Source: CAZKAP01 sp964552195
GTDB lineage: Bacteria; Bacteroidota; Bacteroidia; Flavobacteriales; Flavobacteriaceae
DNA length: 64,000 nt
Direction: 5' to 3'
Assembly (NCBI GenBank): GCA_964552195.1
Contig: CAZKFM010000006.1
Span: 109,767 to 173,766, forward strand
Part shown: positions 1 to 8,370 of the stretch, piece by piece
Numbering within the stretch: the stretch's first letter is position 1
Layout of the letters: each line of letters opens with the position of its first letter
Notes under the pieces: model-generated
What the model was told of the DNA's origin: nothing
Databases searched by the model: none
Seen by the model: the letters and a program-made list of their open reading frames with translations, nothing else
Program-made: the position numbers and the translations under genes

Positions 1-588
1 GGGCTGGCCGACGGTTACTTCGTTTTGCCGTATACCATAGGAGATTATTTATCCGACGAGATTCGCACGGGCCCCATTCCTTCGGACACCCCGGAATTTG
101 ACGAGGCCGAAAAGGCAGTGATCGATCGCCTGGAGAAGATGATGTCCGGATCCGGCAAGCACTCCGTGGACTACTACCACAAGAAGCTCGGAAAGATCAT
201 GTGGAACAAGTGTGGCATGTCCAGAAATGCGGAAGGCCTCAAGGAGGCCATGGACGACATCCGGGCACTCAGGGAGGACTTCTGGGCTAACGTCAAGGTC
301 CCCGGTGAACTGTATTCCAAGAACCAGGAGCTGGAGAAAGCCGGCCGCGTAGCCGATTTCCTTGAACTTGGCGAACTATTTGCCAAGGATGCTCTGGAAC
401 GAAACGAATCCTGTGGAGGACACTTCAGGGAGGAATACCAGACCCCGGAAGGGGAGGCGCTCAGGGACGACGAAAATTACCGCTTTGTCTCTGCCTGGGA
501 ATACACCGGAGACCCGAGGGAGTCGCGGCTGCATAAGGAAGAATTGGAATTTGAAAACATCGAGCTCAAGACGAGGTCGTACAAATAA
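1..588 (+). CDS. sdhA: Succinate dehydrogenase/fumarate reductase flavoprotein subunit, C-terminal part (5' end outside window)
   Basis: The reading frame is open from base 1, so 195 C-terminal residues of a longer protein are present. This is the FAD subunit of complex II, which oxidises succinate to fumarate. The visible part is the helical C-terminal domain; the segment NESCGGHFREEYQT (visible residues about 135-148) matches the position of the substrate/FAD-proximal SRGAHxRxD region of SdhA proteins. The tail ending in RSYK is common in Bacteroidota SdhA. The stop is 5 bases before sdhB, which confirms the assignment. An internal TTG near base 25 is not a real start, because the homology continues upstream of it. 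Confidence 0.95.
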   Translation, partial: GLADGYFVLPYTIGDYLSDEIRTGPIPSDTPEFDEAEKAVIDRLEKMMSGSGKHSVDYYHKKLGKIMWNKCGMSRNAEGLKEAMDDIRALREDFWANVKVPGELYSKNQELEKAGRVADFLELGELFAKDALERNESCGGHFREEYQTPEGEALRDDENYRFVSAWEYTGDPRESRLHKEELEFENIELKTRSYK

Positions 589-593
589 TTGCT

Positions 594-1340
594 ATGAAAA
601 TCAATCTCAAGATCTGGCGCCAGAACAGCGCAAAGGAAAAAGGGAAACTGGTTAGTTATAAATTGGACAATGTCGAGGAAGATATGTCATTCCTCGAGAT
701 GCTGGATGTACTGAACGAAGAGTTGATCGCCAAGGGAGAGACTCCCGTGGAATTTGACCACGACTGCCGGGAAGGCATCTGTGGTACCTGTTCCATGATG
801 ATCAATGGCAGACCTCACGGTCCAGACCGCAGAATTACCGCATGTCAGCTGCATATGCGCAGTTTTAAGAACGGTGACACCATCACCATTGAGCCGTTCA
901 GAGCCAGGGCCTTTCCCGTGATCAAGGACCTGATCGTAGACCGATCGGCTTTCGATCGCATTCAACAGGCAGGAGGCTATATCTCCGTAAATACATCGGG
1001 GCGGCCCGTGGATGCCAACGCTATTCCCATTGAGAAGGAAAAAGCAGACATGTCATTCAATGCCGCTACCTGTATTGGTTGTGGGGCCTGTGTGGCAGCC
1101 TGTAAGAATGCCAGCGCCATGCTGTTCACCTCAGCCAAGGTGTCTCAGTTTGCCCTGCTCCCTCAGGGGCAGGTAGAGGCCTCAGAGCGGGTAATGAACA
1201 TGGTCCGGCAGATGGATCTGGAAGGTTTCGGAAACTGCACGAATACCGGTGCCTGTGAAGTGGAGTGTCCCAAGGGCATTTCCCTGGAGAATATCGCTCG
1301 AATGAACCGAGAATACTACAAAACCGCTATCAATCCCTGA
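594..1340 (+). CDS. sdhB: Succinate dehydrogenase/fumarate reductase iron-sulfur subunit
   Basis: This 248-residue protein passes electrons from the flavin of SdhA to menaquinone at the membrane anchor. All cluster ligands are visible: plant-type [2Fe-2S] cysteines C58, C63, C66 and C84; ferredoxin-like cysteines C160, C163, C166 and C170; and a third group C215, C221 and C225 with a threonine-containing CTNTGAC spacing typical of the Bacteroidota/epsilonproteobacterial (B-type) enzyme. It lies 5 bases after sdhA, so the two are co-transcribed; the cytochrome b anchor (sdhC) should lie upstream of sdhA, outside the window. A strong terminator follows, so sdhB is the last gene of its operon. 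Confidence 0.96.
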   Translation: MKINLKIWRQNSAKEKGKLVSYKLDNVEEDMSFLEMLDVLNEELIAKGETPVEFDHDCREGICGTCSMMINGRPHGPDRRITACQLHMRSFKNGDTITIEPFRARAFPVIKDLIVDRSAFDRIQQAGGYISVNTSGRPVDANAIPIEKEKADMSFNAATCIGCGACVAACKNASAMLFTSAKVSQFALLPQGQVEASERVMNMVRQMDLEGFGNCTNTGACEVECPKGISLENIARMNREYYKTAINP

Positions 1341-1361
1341 TCGCAGGTCATTACTGGATAT

Positions 1362-1394
1362 AAAAAGAGCGGCTTTTTGAGGCCGCTTTTTTTA
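1362..1394. terminator. Bidirectional rho-independent terminator
   Basis: A perfect 6-bp stem (AGCGGC at 1368-1373, GCCGCT at 1382-1387) is flanked by an A-run on the left and a T-run on the right, so it works as a terminator in both directions. It ends the sdhAB transcript on the plus strand and would also end the transcript of the small minus-strand gene at 1510-1620. The rest of the 1341-1764 gap, apart from that gene and its promoter, shows nothing I can name. Confidence 0.85.
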
Positions 1395-1509
1395 TTCCCT
1401 TTTTCATGTACGCGCGACCTTGGTGGAAGCGTTAATCCCTTTCCATCTGTCCTGATTTTATGGGATCGGGAGAATCACAGCCCGGAGGCCTCAATTTGTA
1501 TGATTTTGT

Positions 1510-1620
1510 TTATAACATGAACAGTTTACGCATCAATCGGATGATCCCTGCATAAAATTCATTCTTAGGTGCCCGGGCACCGTGATCCCCTGTACTGTGG
1601 GGGTAGTTAGTAGTAGGCAT
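1510..1620 (-). CDS. Probable small protein, 36 residues, unknown function
   Basis: A short frame begins with ATG at 1620 and ends with TAA at 1510. Its product starts MPTTNYPHSTGDHGARAP, polar with two His residues, and ends in a basic-hydrophobic stretch (IIRLMRKLFML) that could form an amphipathic helix. Three things argue that it is a gene rather than noise: it has its own good Bacteroidota promoter about 45 bases upstream, it is followed by a terminator that also faces this strand, and it sits in the only sizeable gap of an otherwise packed chromosome. I do not recognise the family. It could instead be part of a non-coding RNA running from about 1662 to 1362. Confidence 0.5.
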   Translation of the reverse strand: MPTTNYPHSTGDHGARAPKNEFYAGIIRLMRKLFML

Positions 1621-1668
1621 AGCGTTTGGTTTAGCTTGTCGAAAGATAATATTATTTGAGAATTACTA

Positions 1669-1695
1669 CAAAGGTATGAGATAAGTTTTCCACAA
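1669..1695 (-). promoter_or_regulatory. Promoter of the small gene at 1510-1620
   Basis: Reading the minus strand, TTG (1695-1693) is followed after 16 bases by TACCTTTG (1676-1669), an exact match to the Bacteroidota -7 element TAnnTTTG. The predicted start of transcription is near 1665, giving a leader of about 45 bases before the ATG at 1620. The spacing is slightly shorter than the usual 17-23. Confidence 0.6.
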
Positions 1696-1764
1696 ATTAA
1701 TATTTGTTGTCTATGAAATGAAAACTGTTGTGAAGTATTTAACTGACATTAGGCAACATATAAA

Positions 1765-2424
1765 CTACTCCAATAGCATTTCAGGGACTTCAGAAGGCAC
1801 TACCAGGGTGCCTGCGGTTGCCTTTCGTATGTCATCCACACTTACTCCGGGGGCTCTCTCCAGGAGATAAAAGGCCCCGTCTCGTATCTCCATGACTGCG
1901 AGATTCGTCACTACCTTTTGCACGCATCCCACACCCGTCAAGGGCAAGGTACATTCCGGAAGCAGTTTGGACTCCCCGTTCTTATTGGTGTGCATCATCG
2001 CCACAATGATGTCCTCTGCTGAGGCTACCAAGTCCATGGCTCCCCCCATGCCCTTGACCATCTTCCCGGGTATTTTCCAGTTGGCTATGTCACCTTTCTC
2101 GGACACCTCCATGGCACCCAGGATGGTTAGATCAACATGCTTACCCCGTATCATTCCGAAGCTAAGGGCGGAGTCGAAGAAAGCGGCTCCGGGCAGAGTG
2201 GTGATCGTCTGTTTCCCTGCATTAATGATATCGGCGTCCTCTTCGCCTTCCAGTGGAAAGGGCCCCATACCCAGTACACCGTTTTCGCTTTGAAACTCCA
2301 CAGAGATATCCTGCGGTATAAAGTTGGCCACCAGGGTGGGTATGCCGATTCCCAAATTCACGTAATATCCGTCCTTCACCTCCCGGGCGATCCGCCTGGC
2401 TATTCCATTTTTGTCGAGCATCAC
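1765..2424 (-). CDS. scoB: 3-oxoacid (succinyl-CoA:acetoacetate) CoA-transferase subunit B
   Basis: This is the beta subunit (219 residues) of a family I CoA-transferase that moves CoA between succinyl-CoA and acetoacetate or a similar short 3-oxoacid. The catalytic glutamate is in the SENG motif (E47), followed by the glycine-rich GVLGMGP segment. The partner subunit A is directly upstream, with its stop overlapping this start, so the two are translationally coupled and form the A2B2 enzyme. It is the last gene of the run starting at the PSP1 protein. The exact acyl substrate cannot be read from sequence; acetoacetate is the usual one in this subfamily. Confidence 0.9.
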   Translation of the reverse strand: MMLDKNGIARRIAREVKDGYYVNLGIGIPTLVANFIPQDISVEFQSENGVLGMGPFPLEGEEDADIINAGKQTITTLPGAAFFDSALSFGMIRGKHVDLTILGAMEVSEKGDIANWKIPGKMVKGMGGAMDLVASAEDIIVAMMHTNKNGESKLLPECTLPLTGVGCVQKVVTNLAVMEIRDGAFYLLERAPGVSVDDIRKATAGTLVVPSEVPEMLLE

Positions 2425-3125
2425 TAACTTCTTTTAGTCACGGTTCGCTGTTCGATTCGCTTCTCGTATTTTTCCCCCTGGAATATGCGATTCACGAATA
2501 TCCCCGGTATGTGTATCTGATTCGGATCCAGCGCTCCGGCAGGCAGTAGTTGTTCCACCTCGGCGACGGTCACCTTACCGGCTCCACACATACAGGCATT
2601 AAAATTACGCGCCGTACCCTTGAATACCAGATTACCTGCCTCGTCTCCCTTCCAGGCTTTCACGATGGCGAAATCGGCCTCATAGGCCTTTTCCATGAGA
2701 TGAGGCACCCCATTGAACTCCCGCACTTCTTTGCCTTCGGCCACTTCGGTTCCATATCCTGCAGGAGTGTAAAATGCAGGAATTCCAACCTGGGCGGCGC
2801 GGCATTTTTCGGCCAGCGTTCCCTGAGGGGTGAGTTCTACTTCGAGCTCACCGCTGAGCATCTGCCGCTCGAACTCGTCGTTTTCTCCCACATAGGACGA
2901 AATCATCTTTTTAATTTGCTTTTTCTGCAACAGCAATCCCAGTCCGAAATCGTCTACCCCGGCATTGTTGCTGATACAGGTCAGATCGCGGACGCCCAAC
3001 TTCACCAGTTCGGCTATGCAGTTCTCCGGGATTCCGCAGAGACCGAATCCCCCAAGCATGATGGTCTGTCCATCCTGAATGCCTTCCAGGGCTTCTGCGG
3101 CCCCGGATACTCTCTTCAGTATCAT
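2424..3125 (-). CDS. scoA: 3-oxoacid CoA-transferase subunit A
   Basis: The alpha subunit, 233 residues, normal length. The N-terminal GGFGLCGIPE motif (residues 25-34) is the CoA-transferase family I signature, followed by the SNNAG segment. It starts 2 bases after the stop of the penicillin-binding protein gene and shares a base with the start of scoB, so it is read in one transcript with them. The coupling of a ketone-body/amino-acid catabolic enzyme to a cell-wall gene is positional and does not by itself imply a functional link. Confidence 0.9.
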   Translation of the reverse strand: MILKRVSGAAEALEGIQDGQTIMLGGFGLCGIPENCIAELVKLGVRDLTCISNNAGVDDFGLGLLLQKKQIKKMISSYVGENDEFERQMLSGELEVELTPQGTLAEKCRAAQVGIPAFYTPAGYGTEVAEGKEVREFNGVPHLMEKAYEADFAIVKAWKGDEAGNLVFKGTARNFNACMCGAGKVTVAEVEQLLPAGALDPNQIHIPGIFVNRIFQGEKYEKRIEQRTVTKRS

Positions 3126-3127
3126 AT

Positions 3128-5455
3128 CTAGAAATCTAAGTCCTCAAGATCGTCTTCCAGGTCAATGACCTCCGACTGCTCTTCCTTGAGTTTGGCACAG
3201 TCAATGGGTATGTTCAGGACCTCGGGTTCGGGAAACGCTGCCCTGGAAATCCCGAGTTCCTTCCTGTCGTAGTTCTTCTTCATATACAACGCCCAGATGG
3301 GCAAGGCCATCGTAGCCCCCTGACCGTAGGCACTGTTACCAAAATGTACCGATCGATCTTCACCTCCTACCCAGACGCCGGTAACCAGATTAGGCACCAT
3401 GCCTATAAACCAGCCATCGCTCTGGTTTTGGGTGGTACCCGTTTTTCCTGCAATGGGGTTGGTAAAGTTGTACGGATAACCCGTAACCACCTCCTTGTAC
3501 ACCTGATTGTTTTCCATGGAGCGGTGCTTGAGGCGGGCCCCGGAGCCCGATTCCGTGACACCCTCCATCAGATTGAGCATCACGTAGGCGATTTCCTTGC
3601 TGAGTACATCCCGTGTCTCCGGGGTATACTCGAAGAGTACCGTTCCATTCTTGTCCTCGATACGCGTGACCATGACAGGCTTAACGTATACTCCCTGATT
3701 GGCGAAGGTACCATACGCCCCTACGACATCGTACACATTGAATTCGGGTACGCCTAATGCAATGGAAGGCACTTCCGGTATCTCGCGCTCCAGGCCCATG
3801 TTCTTGGCAAGCGATACTACCGATGCCGGGCCCACTTTGTCGATAAGCTGTGCGGTAACCGTATTCACCGAACTTGCCAAAGCCTGCTTCAGGGTCAGGT
3901 ATTTCAGGGAATACTTGCCGTTTGAATTCTTGGGGCACCAGGCCTCCATGTTTCCGTGTTTACCGGCTTCGATGCAATATTGATTATCGGGAAGGCTGTC
4001 GCAGGGAGATAGCCTCAGCTGATCAATAACCGTCGCATAAACAAACGGCTTGAAGGTTGAACCCACCTGTCTGGCTCCCTGGATCACGTTGTCGTACTGA
4101 AAGTGCTTGTAGTCTACCCCCCCAACCCAGGCCTTGATATGGCCGGTCTGAGGTTCCATGGACATCATGGCGGTGCGAAGAAAGGTCTTGTAATAGAGTA
4201 TGGAGTCCATCGGGGACATGATGGTGTCCTTCTCAAAGGAATCACTGTTCCAGTCGAAAACGATCATCTCGGTTTTCTTCTTGAATTCAGCTCGGATCTG
4301 CTTTTCGGATTTCCCTTGACTCTTCATCGACTTCCAGCGGGAACTGTTCTTCATCGCCCGCTCGACTATGTTGTCGATCTGACTCTGGTCCAGCTCAAGG
4401 AAGGGGGCAGTGGGATTGCGCTTTTTTGTGTTCTGGTGAAAAAATTCCGCCTGCAGGTTCTTCATGTGCTCTTCCACGGCCTCCTCGGCATGCTTTTGCA
4501 AGCGCGAGTCTATGGTGGTATAAATCTTAAGCCCGTCCTGATACACGCTGTACTTACTCCCGTCGCTCTTCGGATTCTCATTCACCCAGTCGCGCAGCCA
4601 GCGCTGCATATACATCCTGAAATAAGTCGCCAGCCCCTCCCGGTGCGATTCGGGATTGAAGTTGATCTTCATGGGAAGCTTCTGTAGCGAATCTTTGTCC
4701 TTATCGCTCAGGTATCCATACTTGGCCATCTGGCTTAACACGGTATTCCTTCGATTGAAGACCAGGTCTTCCCGCCGAATCGGATTGTACAGGGAGGAAT
4801 TTTTCAGCATACCGACCAGTACAGCCGATTCCTCCACCCTCAATTCTCTGGGCTCCTTACCGAAGTAGATCCGGGCTGCGGAGCGTATGCCGTCAGCATT
4901 GTAATTGAAATCGTAGATATTCATGTACATGGCCACGATTTCCTCCTTGGTATAATTGCGCTCCAGCCGTACCGCAATGACCCACTCCTTGATCTTTTGC
5001 ATCAGGGCCTCCCCTTTGTTTCGGCTCCTGACCCCGACAAATAACTGACGCGAGAGCTGCTGGGAAATGGTACTGGCTCCCCCCTTCTTTCCGAGGAAGG
5101 CGAAGGCCCTCAGGGTGCCTCGCAAATCGATGCCGGCATGTTTGTAGTATCTGGCATCCTCGGTTGCCACCAAAGCCTGAACCAAGCTCTCGGGCAACTC
5201 CTCATAGGAAACCGGGGTGCGGTTGTCGTTCAGGTACAACTTACCCAGGGTCTCTCCATCCGATGACAGGAATTCCGAAGCCAGGTTGGTATCGGGATTC
5301 TCCAGGTGCTTAAAGGGGGGCATATAACCAAATGCTCCATACGCCGCCAGCGTAAAAATCAGCACCACGGACAGCACCAACACCCCGAACAGTATCCAGA
5401 AGACCTTGATATAGGTCCAGTATTTTTTAGCCATGTACCAGAATAACTTATTCAT
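3128..5455 (-). CDS. Class A penicillin-binding protein 1A (transglycosylase/transpeptidase)
   Basis: A 775-residue bifunctional enzyme that polymerises lipid II glycan and cross-links the peptides in the periplasm. After a short cytoplasmic end there is one membrane segment (about 19-41), then the GT51 domain with catalytic E99 in the TED motif and GGASTISQQL (125-134), then the transpeptidase domain with SxxK (S466-K469), SxN (S529-N531) and KTG (K671-G673). All catalytic motifs are intact. The C-terminal tail is acidic (SEVIDLEDDLEDLDF). It lies 3 bases downstream of gldH. The product name PBP1A is by domain order; gene symbols vary in this phylum. Confidence 0.95.
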   Translation of the reverse strand: MNKLFWYMAKKYWTYIKVFWILFGVLVLSVVLIFTLAAYGAFGYMPPFKHLENPDTNLASEFLSSDGETLGKLYLNDNRTPVSYEELPESLVQALVATEDARYYKHAGIDLRGTLRAFAFLGKKGGASTISQQLSRQLFVGVRSRNKGEALMQKIKEWVIAVRLERNYTKEEIVAMYMNIYDFNYNADGIRSAARIYFGKEPRELRVEESAVLVGMLKNSSLYNPIRREDLVFNRRNTVLSQMAKYGYLSDKDKDSLQKLPMKINFNPESHREGLATYFRMYMQRWLRDWVNENPKSDGSKYSVYQDGLKIYTTIDSRLQKHAEEAVEEHMKNLQAEFFHQNTKKRNPTAPFLELDQSQIDNIVERAMKNSSRWKSMKSQGKSEKQIRAEFKKKTEMIVFDWNSDSFEKDTIMSPMDSILYYKTFLRTAMMSMEPQTGHIKAWVGGVDYKHFQYDNVIQGARQVGSTFKPFVYATVIDQLRLSPCDSLPDNQYCIEAGKHGNMEAWCPKNSNGKYSLKYLTLKQALASSVNTVTAQLIDKVGPASVVSLAKNMGLEREIPEVPSIALGVPEFNVYDVVGAYGTFANQGVYVKPVMVTRIEDKNGTVLFEYTPETRDVLSKEIAYVMLNLMEGVTESGSGARLKHRSMENNQVYKEVVTGYPYNFTNPIAGKTGTTQNQSDGWFIGMVPNLVTGVWVGGEDRSVHFGNSAYGQGATMALPIWALYMKKNYDRKELGISRAAFPEPEVLNIPIDCAKLKEEQSEVIDLEDDLEDLDF

Positions 5456-5458
5456 TTC

Positions 5459-5968
5459 TTACTTACTGCGTTCAATTTCCAGGCCAAGATGGGTTACCCC
5501 CTCCAGCACATCCACGCCTTGCACTTCACCATTGCGCCTCATTGCATGACGTATGCGGAAGTGATACCGGCCCGGCTCGCGAAAAACCATTTTTTCCCGG
5601 AACCAGAGTTTACTCTCCTTCAGGCTTCCCACACCCATTCCTAACCAGGCTCCGTCCGGTGCGGCCATTTCGTATTCCAGGGTGTCCTTCTGTCCCCTTC
5701 CGCTGGGGTCAACGACACTGGTGATCAAAAATAAATTACTAAACGGATAGTCCAAGTCGTTACGAACATGTATGTAACAATCGAAAGGATGCACCGTGTC
5801 CTGGATTTCAACGTAAAAATCCAGCGTATCTTTTGCACTCCAACCCTCAGACGGCAAATCCCTGAATTCCGAGTACAGTATGTGCTCGGTACATCCAACA
5901 TTCCACAAACACGCCAGGGCAATGGCCCATGGCCAGCTGCTACTGCGATTTATTTTGATTCCTGGCAC
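5459..5968 (-). CDS. gldH: Gliding motility lipoprotein GldH
   Basis: A 169-residue lipoprotein. The start MPGIKINRSS is followed by a hydrophobic stretch and a lipobox ending NVGC (lipid-carrying C26). The body has the beta-rich pattern of GldH, a periplasmic-side lipoprotein needed for Bacteroidota gliding in Flavobacterium johnsoniae, although its exact role is unknown. The gene overlaps the end of the PSP1 gene by 29 bases and precedes the penicillin-binding protein by 3 bases; PSP1-gldH-PBP order is common in flavobacteria, which supports the call. Confidence 0.85.
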   Translation of the reverse strand: MPGIKINRSSSWPWAIALACLWNVGCTEHILYSEFRDLPSEGWSAKDTLDFYVEIQDTVHPFDCYIHVRNDLDYPFSNLFLITSVVDPSGRGQKDTLEYEMAAPDGAWLGMGVGSLKESKLWFREKMVFREPGRYHFRIRHAMRRNGEVQGVDVLEGVTHLGLEIERSK

Positions 5969-7112
5969 TGTTCCTGGGTTTACGGCGTTGGTTACCGGAC
6001 TTGCGTCTTCGTTTGTTCTTCGGTTTGTCGAAACGGGTAAGGCTGTCCTGGCCAGCGGCGTTCTCGAAAGATACGGTGTCCGCTGCCGGCTGGAGTTCCT
6101 GGGCGTATTCTTCGAGACTCTCCACCTTCTTGCCCTGTTTGTTCAGCTCGAGTATTTCCAGGACCTGATCCTTGTTGAGCGCATGCCAGCTGGAACTCTG
6201 ATCCCGATAAGAAAACCACAGGGTCTCCTTGAAAATGTCCGCCTTCTGGCAGATGGCGAGGCCTTTTTCGGTCTTGAGCTTGCTGTCCGGAGGCGGAAAA
6301 TCCTTAAGGGCCTCGAGATAGGAATCGAGCTCATAGTTCAGGCAACACTTTAGCTTTCCGCATTGACCGGCCAGCTTCTGCGGATTCAGGGCCAGCTGTT
6401 GATAGCGGGCAGAGGAAGTGCTCACACTTCGGAAATCCGTGAGCCAGGTCGCACAGCACAGCTCACGTCCACAACTCCCAATTCCGCCGAGTCGCTGAGC
6501 CTCCTGCCGGTAACCGATTTGCCTCATCTCAATTCGGATTCCAAAGGCCCGGGCCATATCCTTGATTAGCTGGCGAAAGTCGACGCGTTCATCGGCTGTG
6601 TAATAAAAGGTAGCCTTGGATCCATCACCCTGAAACTCCACGTCACTGATCTTCATCTGCAGTCCGAGTGCGATGGCGATCTCGCGGGAACGCTTCTGAA
6701 TCTCCGCTTCCTTGTCCCGGCTCTTTTGCCAAATATCGATATCCCGCTGTGAAGATTTCCTAAATATGATGGGAAGTGCCGGATTCTCAGGGTCCACCTT
6801 TTTTCGCTTCATCTGTACCCGGACAAGCTCACCGACCAGGGTTACTATACCCACGTCGTGACCAGACTTGGCCTGGGTAGAAACGACGTCCCCCACCGAA
6901 AGGGTGAGCTCCTTCTCGTTTCTGAAGAACTCCTTGCGGGAATTCTTGAACCTCACCTCCACACAGTGGAAGGGTTCCTGATCCTCGGGCAGGCTCATGT
7001 TGGCCAACCAGTCGAAAACCGTCAGCTTGTTACAGCTATCCGTCCCGCATGTTCCGTTATTCTTACAGCCCTTTACCCCTGCACTTCCACTTGAACAACT
7101 TGTACATCCCAT
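5940..7112 (-). CDS. PSP1-domain protein, RicT/YaaT-like
   Basis: A 390-residue cytosolic protein with a central PSP1 domain. The body carries the conserved cysteines CGRELCC (C214, C219, C220) and CGKLKCC (C251, C256, C257). In Bacillus subtilis the homologue RicT (YaaT) works with RicA and RicF in an Fe-S-binding complex that acts with RNase Y; no RicA or RicF gene is present here. The N-terminus has five extra cysteines within 27 residues (C3, C6, C16, C22, C27), and the C-terminus is a strongly basic tail (about 360-390). The overlap with gldH suggests coupled translation. The function in Bacteroidota is not established. Confidence 0.85.
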   Translation of the reverse strand: MGCTSCSSGSAGVKGCKNNGTCGTDSCNKLTVFDWLANMSLPEDQEPFHCVEVRFKNSRKEFFRNEKELTLSVGDVVSTQAKSGHDVGIVTLVGELVRVQMKRKKVDPENPALPIIFRKSSQRDIDIWQKSRDKEAEIQKRSREIAIALGLQMKISDVEFQGDGSKATFYYTADERVDFRQLIKDMARAFGIRIEMRQIGYRQEAQRLGGIGSCGRELCCATWLTDFRSVSTSSARYQQLALNPQKLAGQCGKLKCCLNYELDSYLEALKDFPPPDSKLKTEKGLAICQKADIFKETLWFSYRDQSSSWHALNKDQVLEILELNKQGKKVESLEEYAQELQPAADTVSFENAAGQDSLTRFDKPKNKRRRKSGNQRRKPRNSARNQNKSQ

Positions 7113-7145
7113 AAATCAATGCTGTAGGCGTAAAGATAGCCAAAT

Positions 7146-8195
7146 TCAAGGGGTAGGCTCGGGCTGTTTTTTAAACTTTAAGACTTCGGACCGGCCCTTC
7201 TTGAATATCTGATTGCTGTAGTTCTTTCCTTTGCGCAGACGCTTTTGTTCCTCGGTTGGAAGGGCGATGATTTCCATGCAGGAATCACTGCAGCAGCCCT
7301 TCATTTCTTCGGCGCATTTCTCGCACTGTATGAAGAGGAGGTGACAGGCATCGTTCACGCAATTCACATGGGTGTCCGCGGGTTCGCCACACTGGTGGCA
7401 ACGGGCGATCACCTCTTCGGATATCCGCTCGGCCTTGCGATTGTCAAAAACGAAGTTCTTACCGTGAAACTTATTGTCCAGTCCCAGTTCCCTTACCTGC
7501 CGGGTGTATTCTATGATGCCACCTTCGAGCTGGTATACCTGTTTAAACCCCTTGTGCTTGTAGTAGGCACTTGCCTTTTCACATCGAATCCCACCCGTGC
7601 AGTACATAACGAGCTTCTTGTCTTCCTTGTGACTGGACAATTGCTCCTCTATGAGATCCAGAGAGTCCCTGAAGGTGTCCACGTCCGGAGTGATGGCCTT
7701 TTCAAAATGCCCGATCTCGCTTTCGTAGTGATTGCGCATGTCCACCACCACGGCATCAGGATCTTCAATAAGTCGGTTAAACTGTTCTGCATTAACATGC
7801 ACGCCCTTGTTGGTTACATCAAATGAGCCGTCTTCCAGGCCATCGGCAACAATCTTATTGCGAACCTTGACTTTGAGTTTAAGGAAGGAAAAATCGTCCT
7901 GTTCTATAGCGATATTCAGACGAACTCCCTCGAGAAAAGTAATGCTGTCCAGGTGCTCCTTGAAGGCCGAAAAATTATCGGCCGGAACGGAAAGCTGGGC
8001 ATTTATCCCCTCCCGGGCAACGTAGATGCGACCGAGCACATCCAGTTCGTTCCACTGTATAAATAAGTAGTTCCTGAAAATTCGGGGATTCCTGATGTGT
8101 GCGTACTGGTAAAAGGAAATGGTCAGGCGCTCCTTGCCGGCGGCCCGTATAAGTTCTTCCCTTTCTTTCGCACTTAAGGTATTGTACAGTTGCAT
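7146..8195 (-). CDS. trhO: tRNA uridine(34) hydroxylase / rhodanese-related sulfurtransferase (TrhO family)
   Basis: A 349-residue protein with an N-terminal acylphosphatase-like domain (about 25-115), a rhodanese domain with C199 in the CTGGIRCEKAS loop (second Cys C205), and a Cys-rich C-terminal zinc-binding-like region (CHQCGEP...CEKCAEEMKGCC). E. coli TrhO (YceA) forms 5-hydroxyuridine at tRNA position 34 in an oxygen-dependent way; by family this protein should do the same. It is separated from the PSP1 gene by 33 bases and is transcribed divergently from recA. Confidence 0.88.
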   Translation of the reverse strand: MQLYNTLSAKEREELIRAAGKERLTISFYQYAHIRNPRIFRNYLFIQWNELDVLGRIYVAREGINAQLSVPADNFSAFKEHLDSITFLEGVRLNIAIEQDDFSFLKLKVKVRNKIVADGLEDGSFDVTNKGVHVNAEQFNRLIEDPDAVVVDMRNHYESEIGHFEKAITPDVDTFRDSLDLIEEQLSSHKEDKKLVMYCTGGIRCEKASAYYKHKGFKQVYQLEGGIIEYTRQVRELGLDNKFHGKNFVFDNRKAERISEEVIARCHQCGEPADTHVNCVNDACHLLFIQCEKCAEEMKGCCSDSCMEIIALPTEEQKRLRKGKNYSNQIFKKGRSEVLKFKKQPEPTP

Positions 8196-8342
8196 GCTAT
8201 ACGATTCGTCAAGTTAAAGAAAGACTTCAAAATTAATATTCTCAGCGGGATAATCCGAACAAAAGCCATCATAACTCACTGATGTCCTGAGATAAAGCCG
8301 GGGATCGGATTGCGGGTGAAGGGGTTTTGCAAAAAGAAGTCT

Positions 8343-8350
8343 TAATTTTG
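8343..8350 (+). promoter_or_regulatory. Probable -7 element of the recA promoter
   Basis: TAATTTTG matches TAnnTTTG exactly and lies 20 bases before the recA ATG. A TTG lies only 13 bases upstream, which is too close for a normal -33 element, so the -33 part is unclear. I see no LexA-like palindrome in the 175-base trhO-recA gap. Confidence 0.5.
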
Positions 8351-8370
8351 GTGATCACTAAAAACAGGAA

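Noticed and set aside
1683..1700. Possible DnaA box (TTTTCCACA)
   Set aside because: It is a single near-match without a cluster, 59 kb from the parS sites; it overlaps the -33 part of a promoter.
5725..5922. Frames antisense to gldH, the atp genes and sprE that look like proteins of 60-250 residues
   Set aside because: These are shadows of GC-rich coding sequence; the real genes have motifs, operon spacing and family lengths, the shadows have none.
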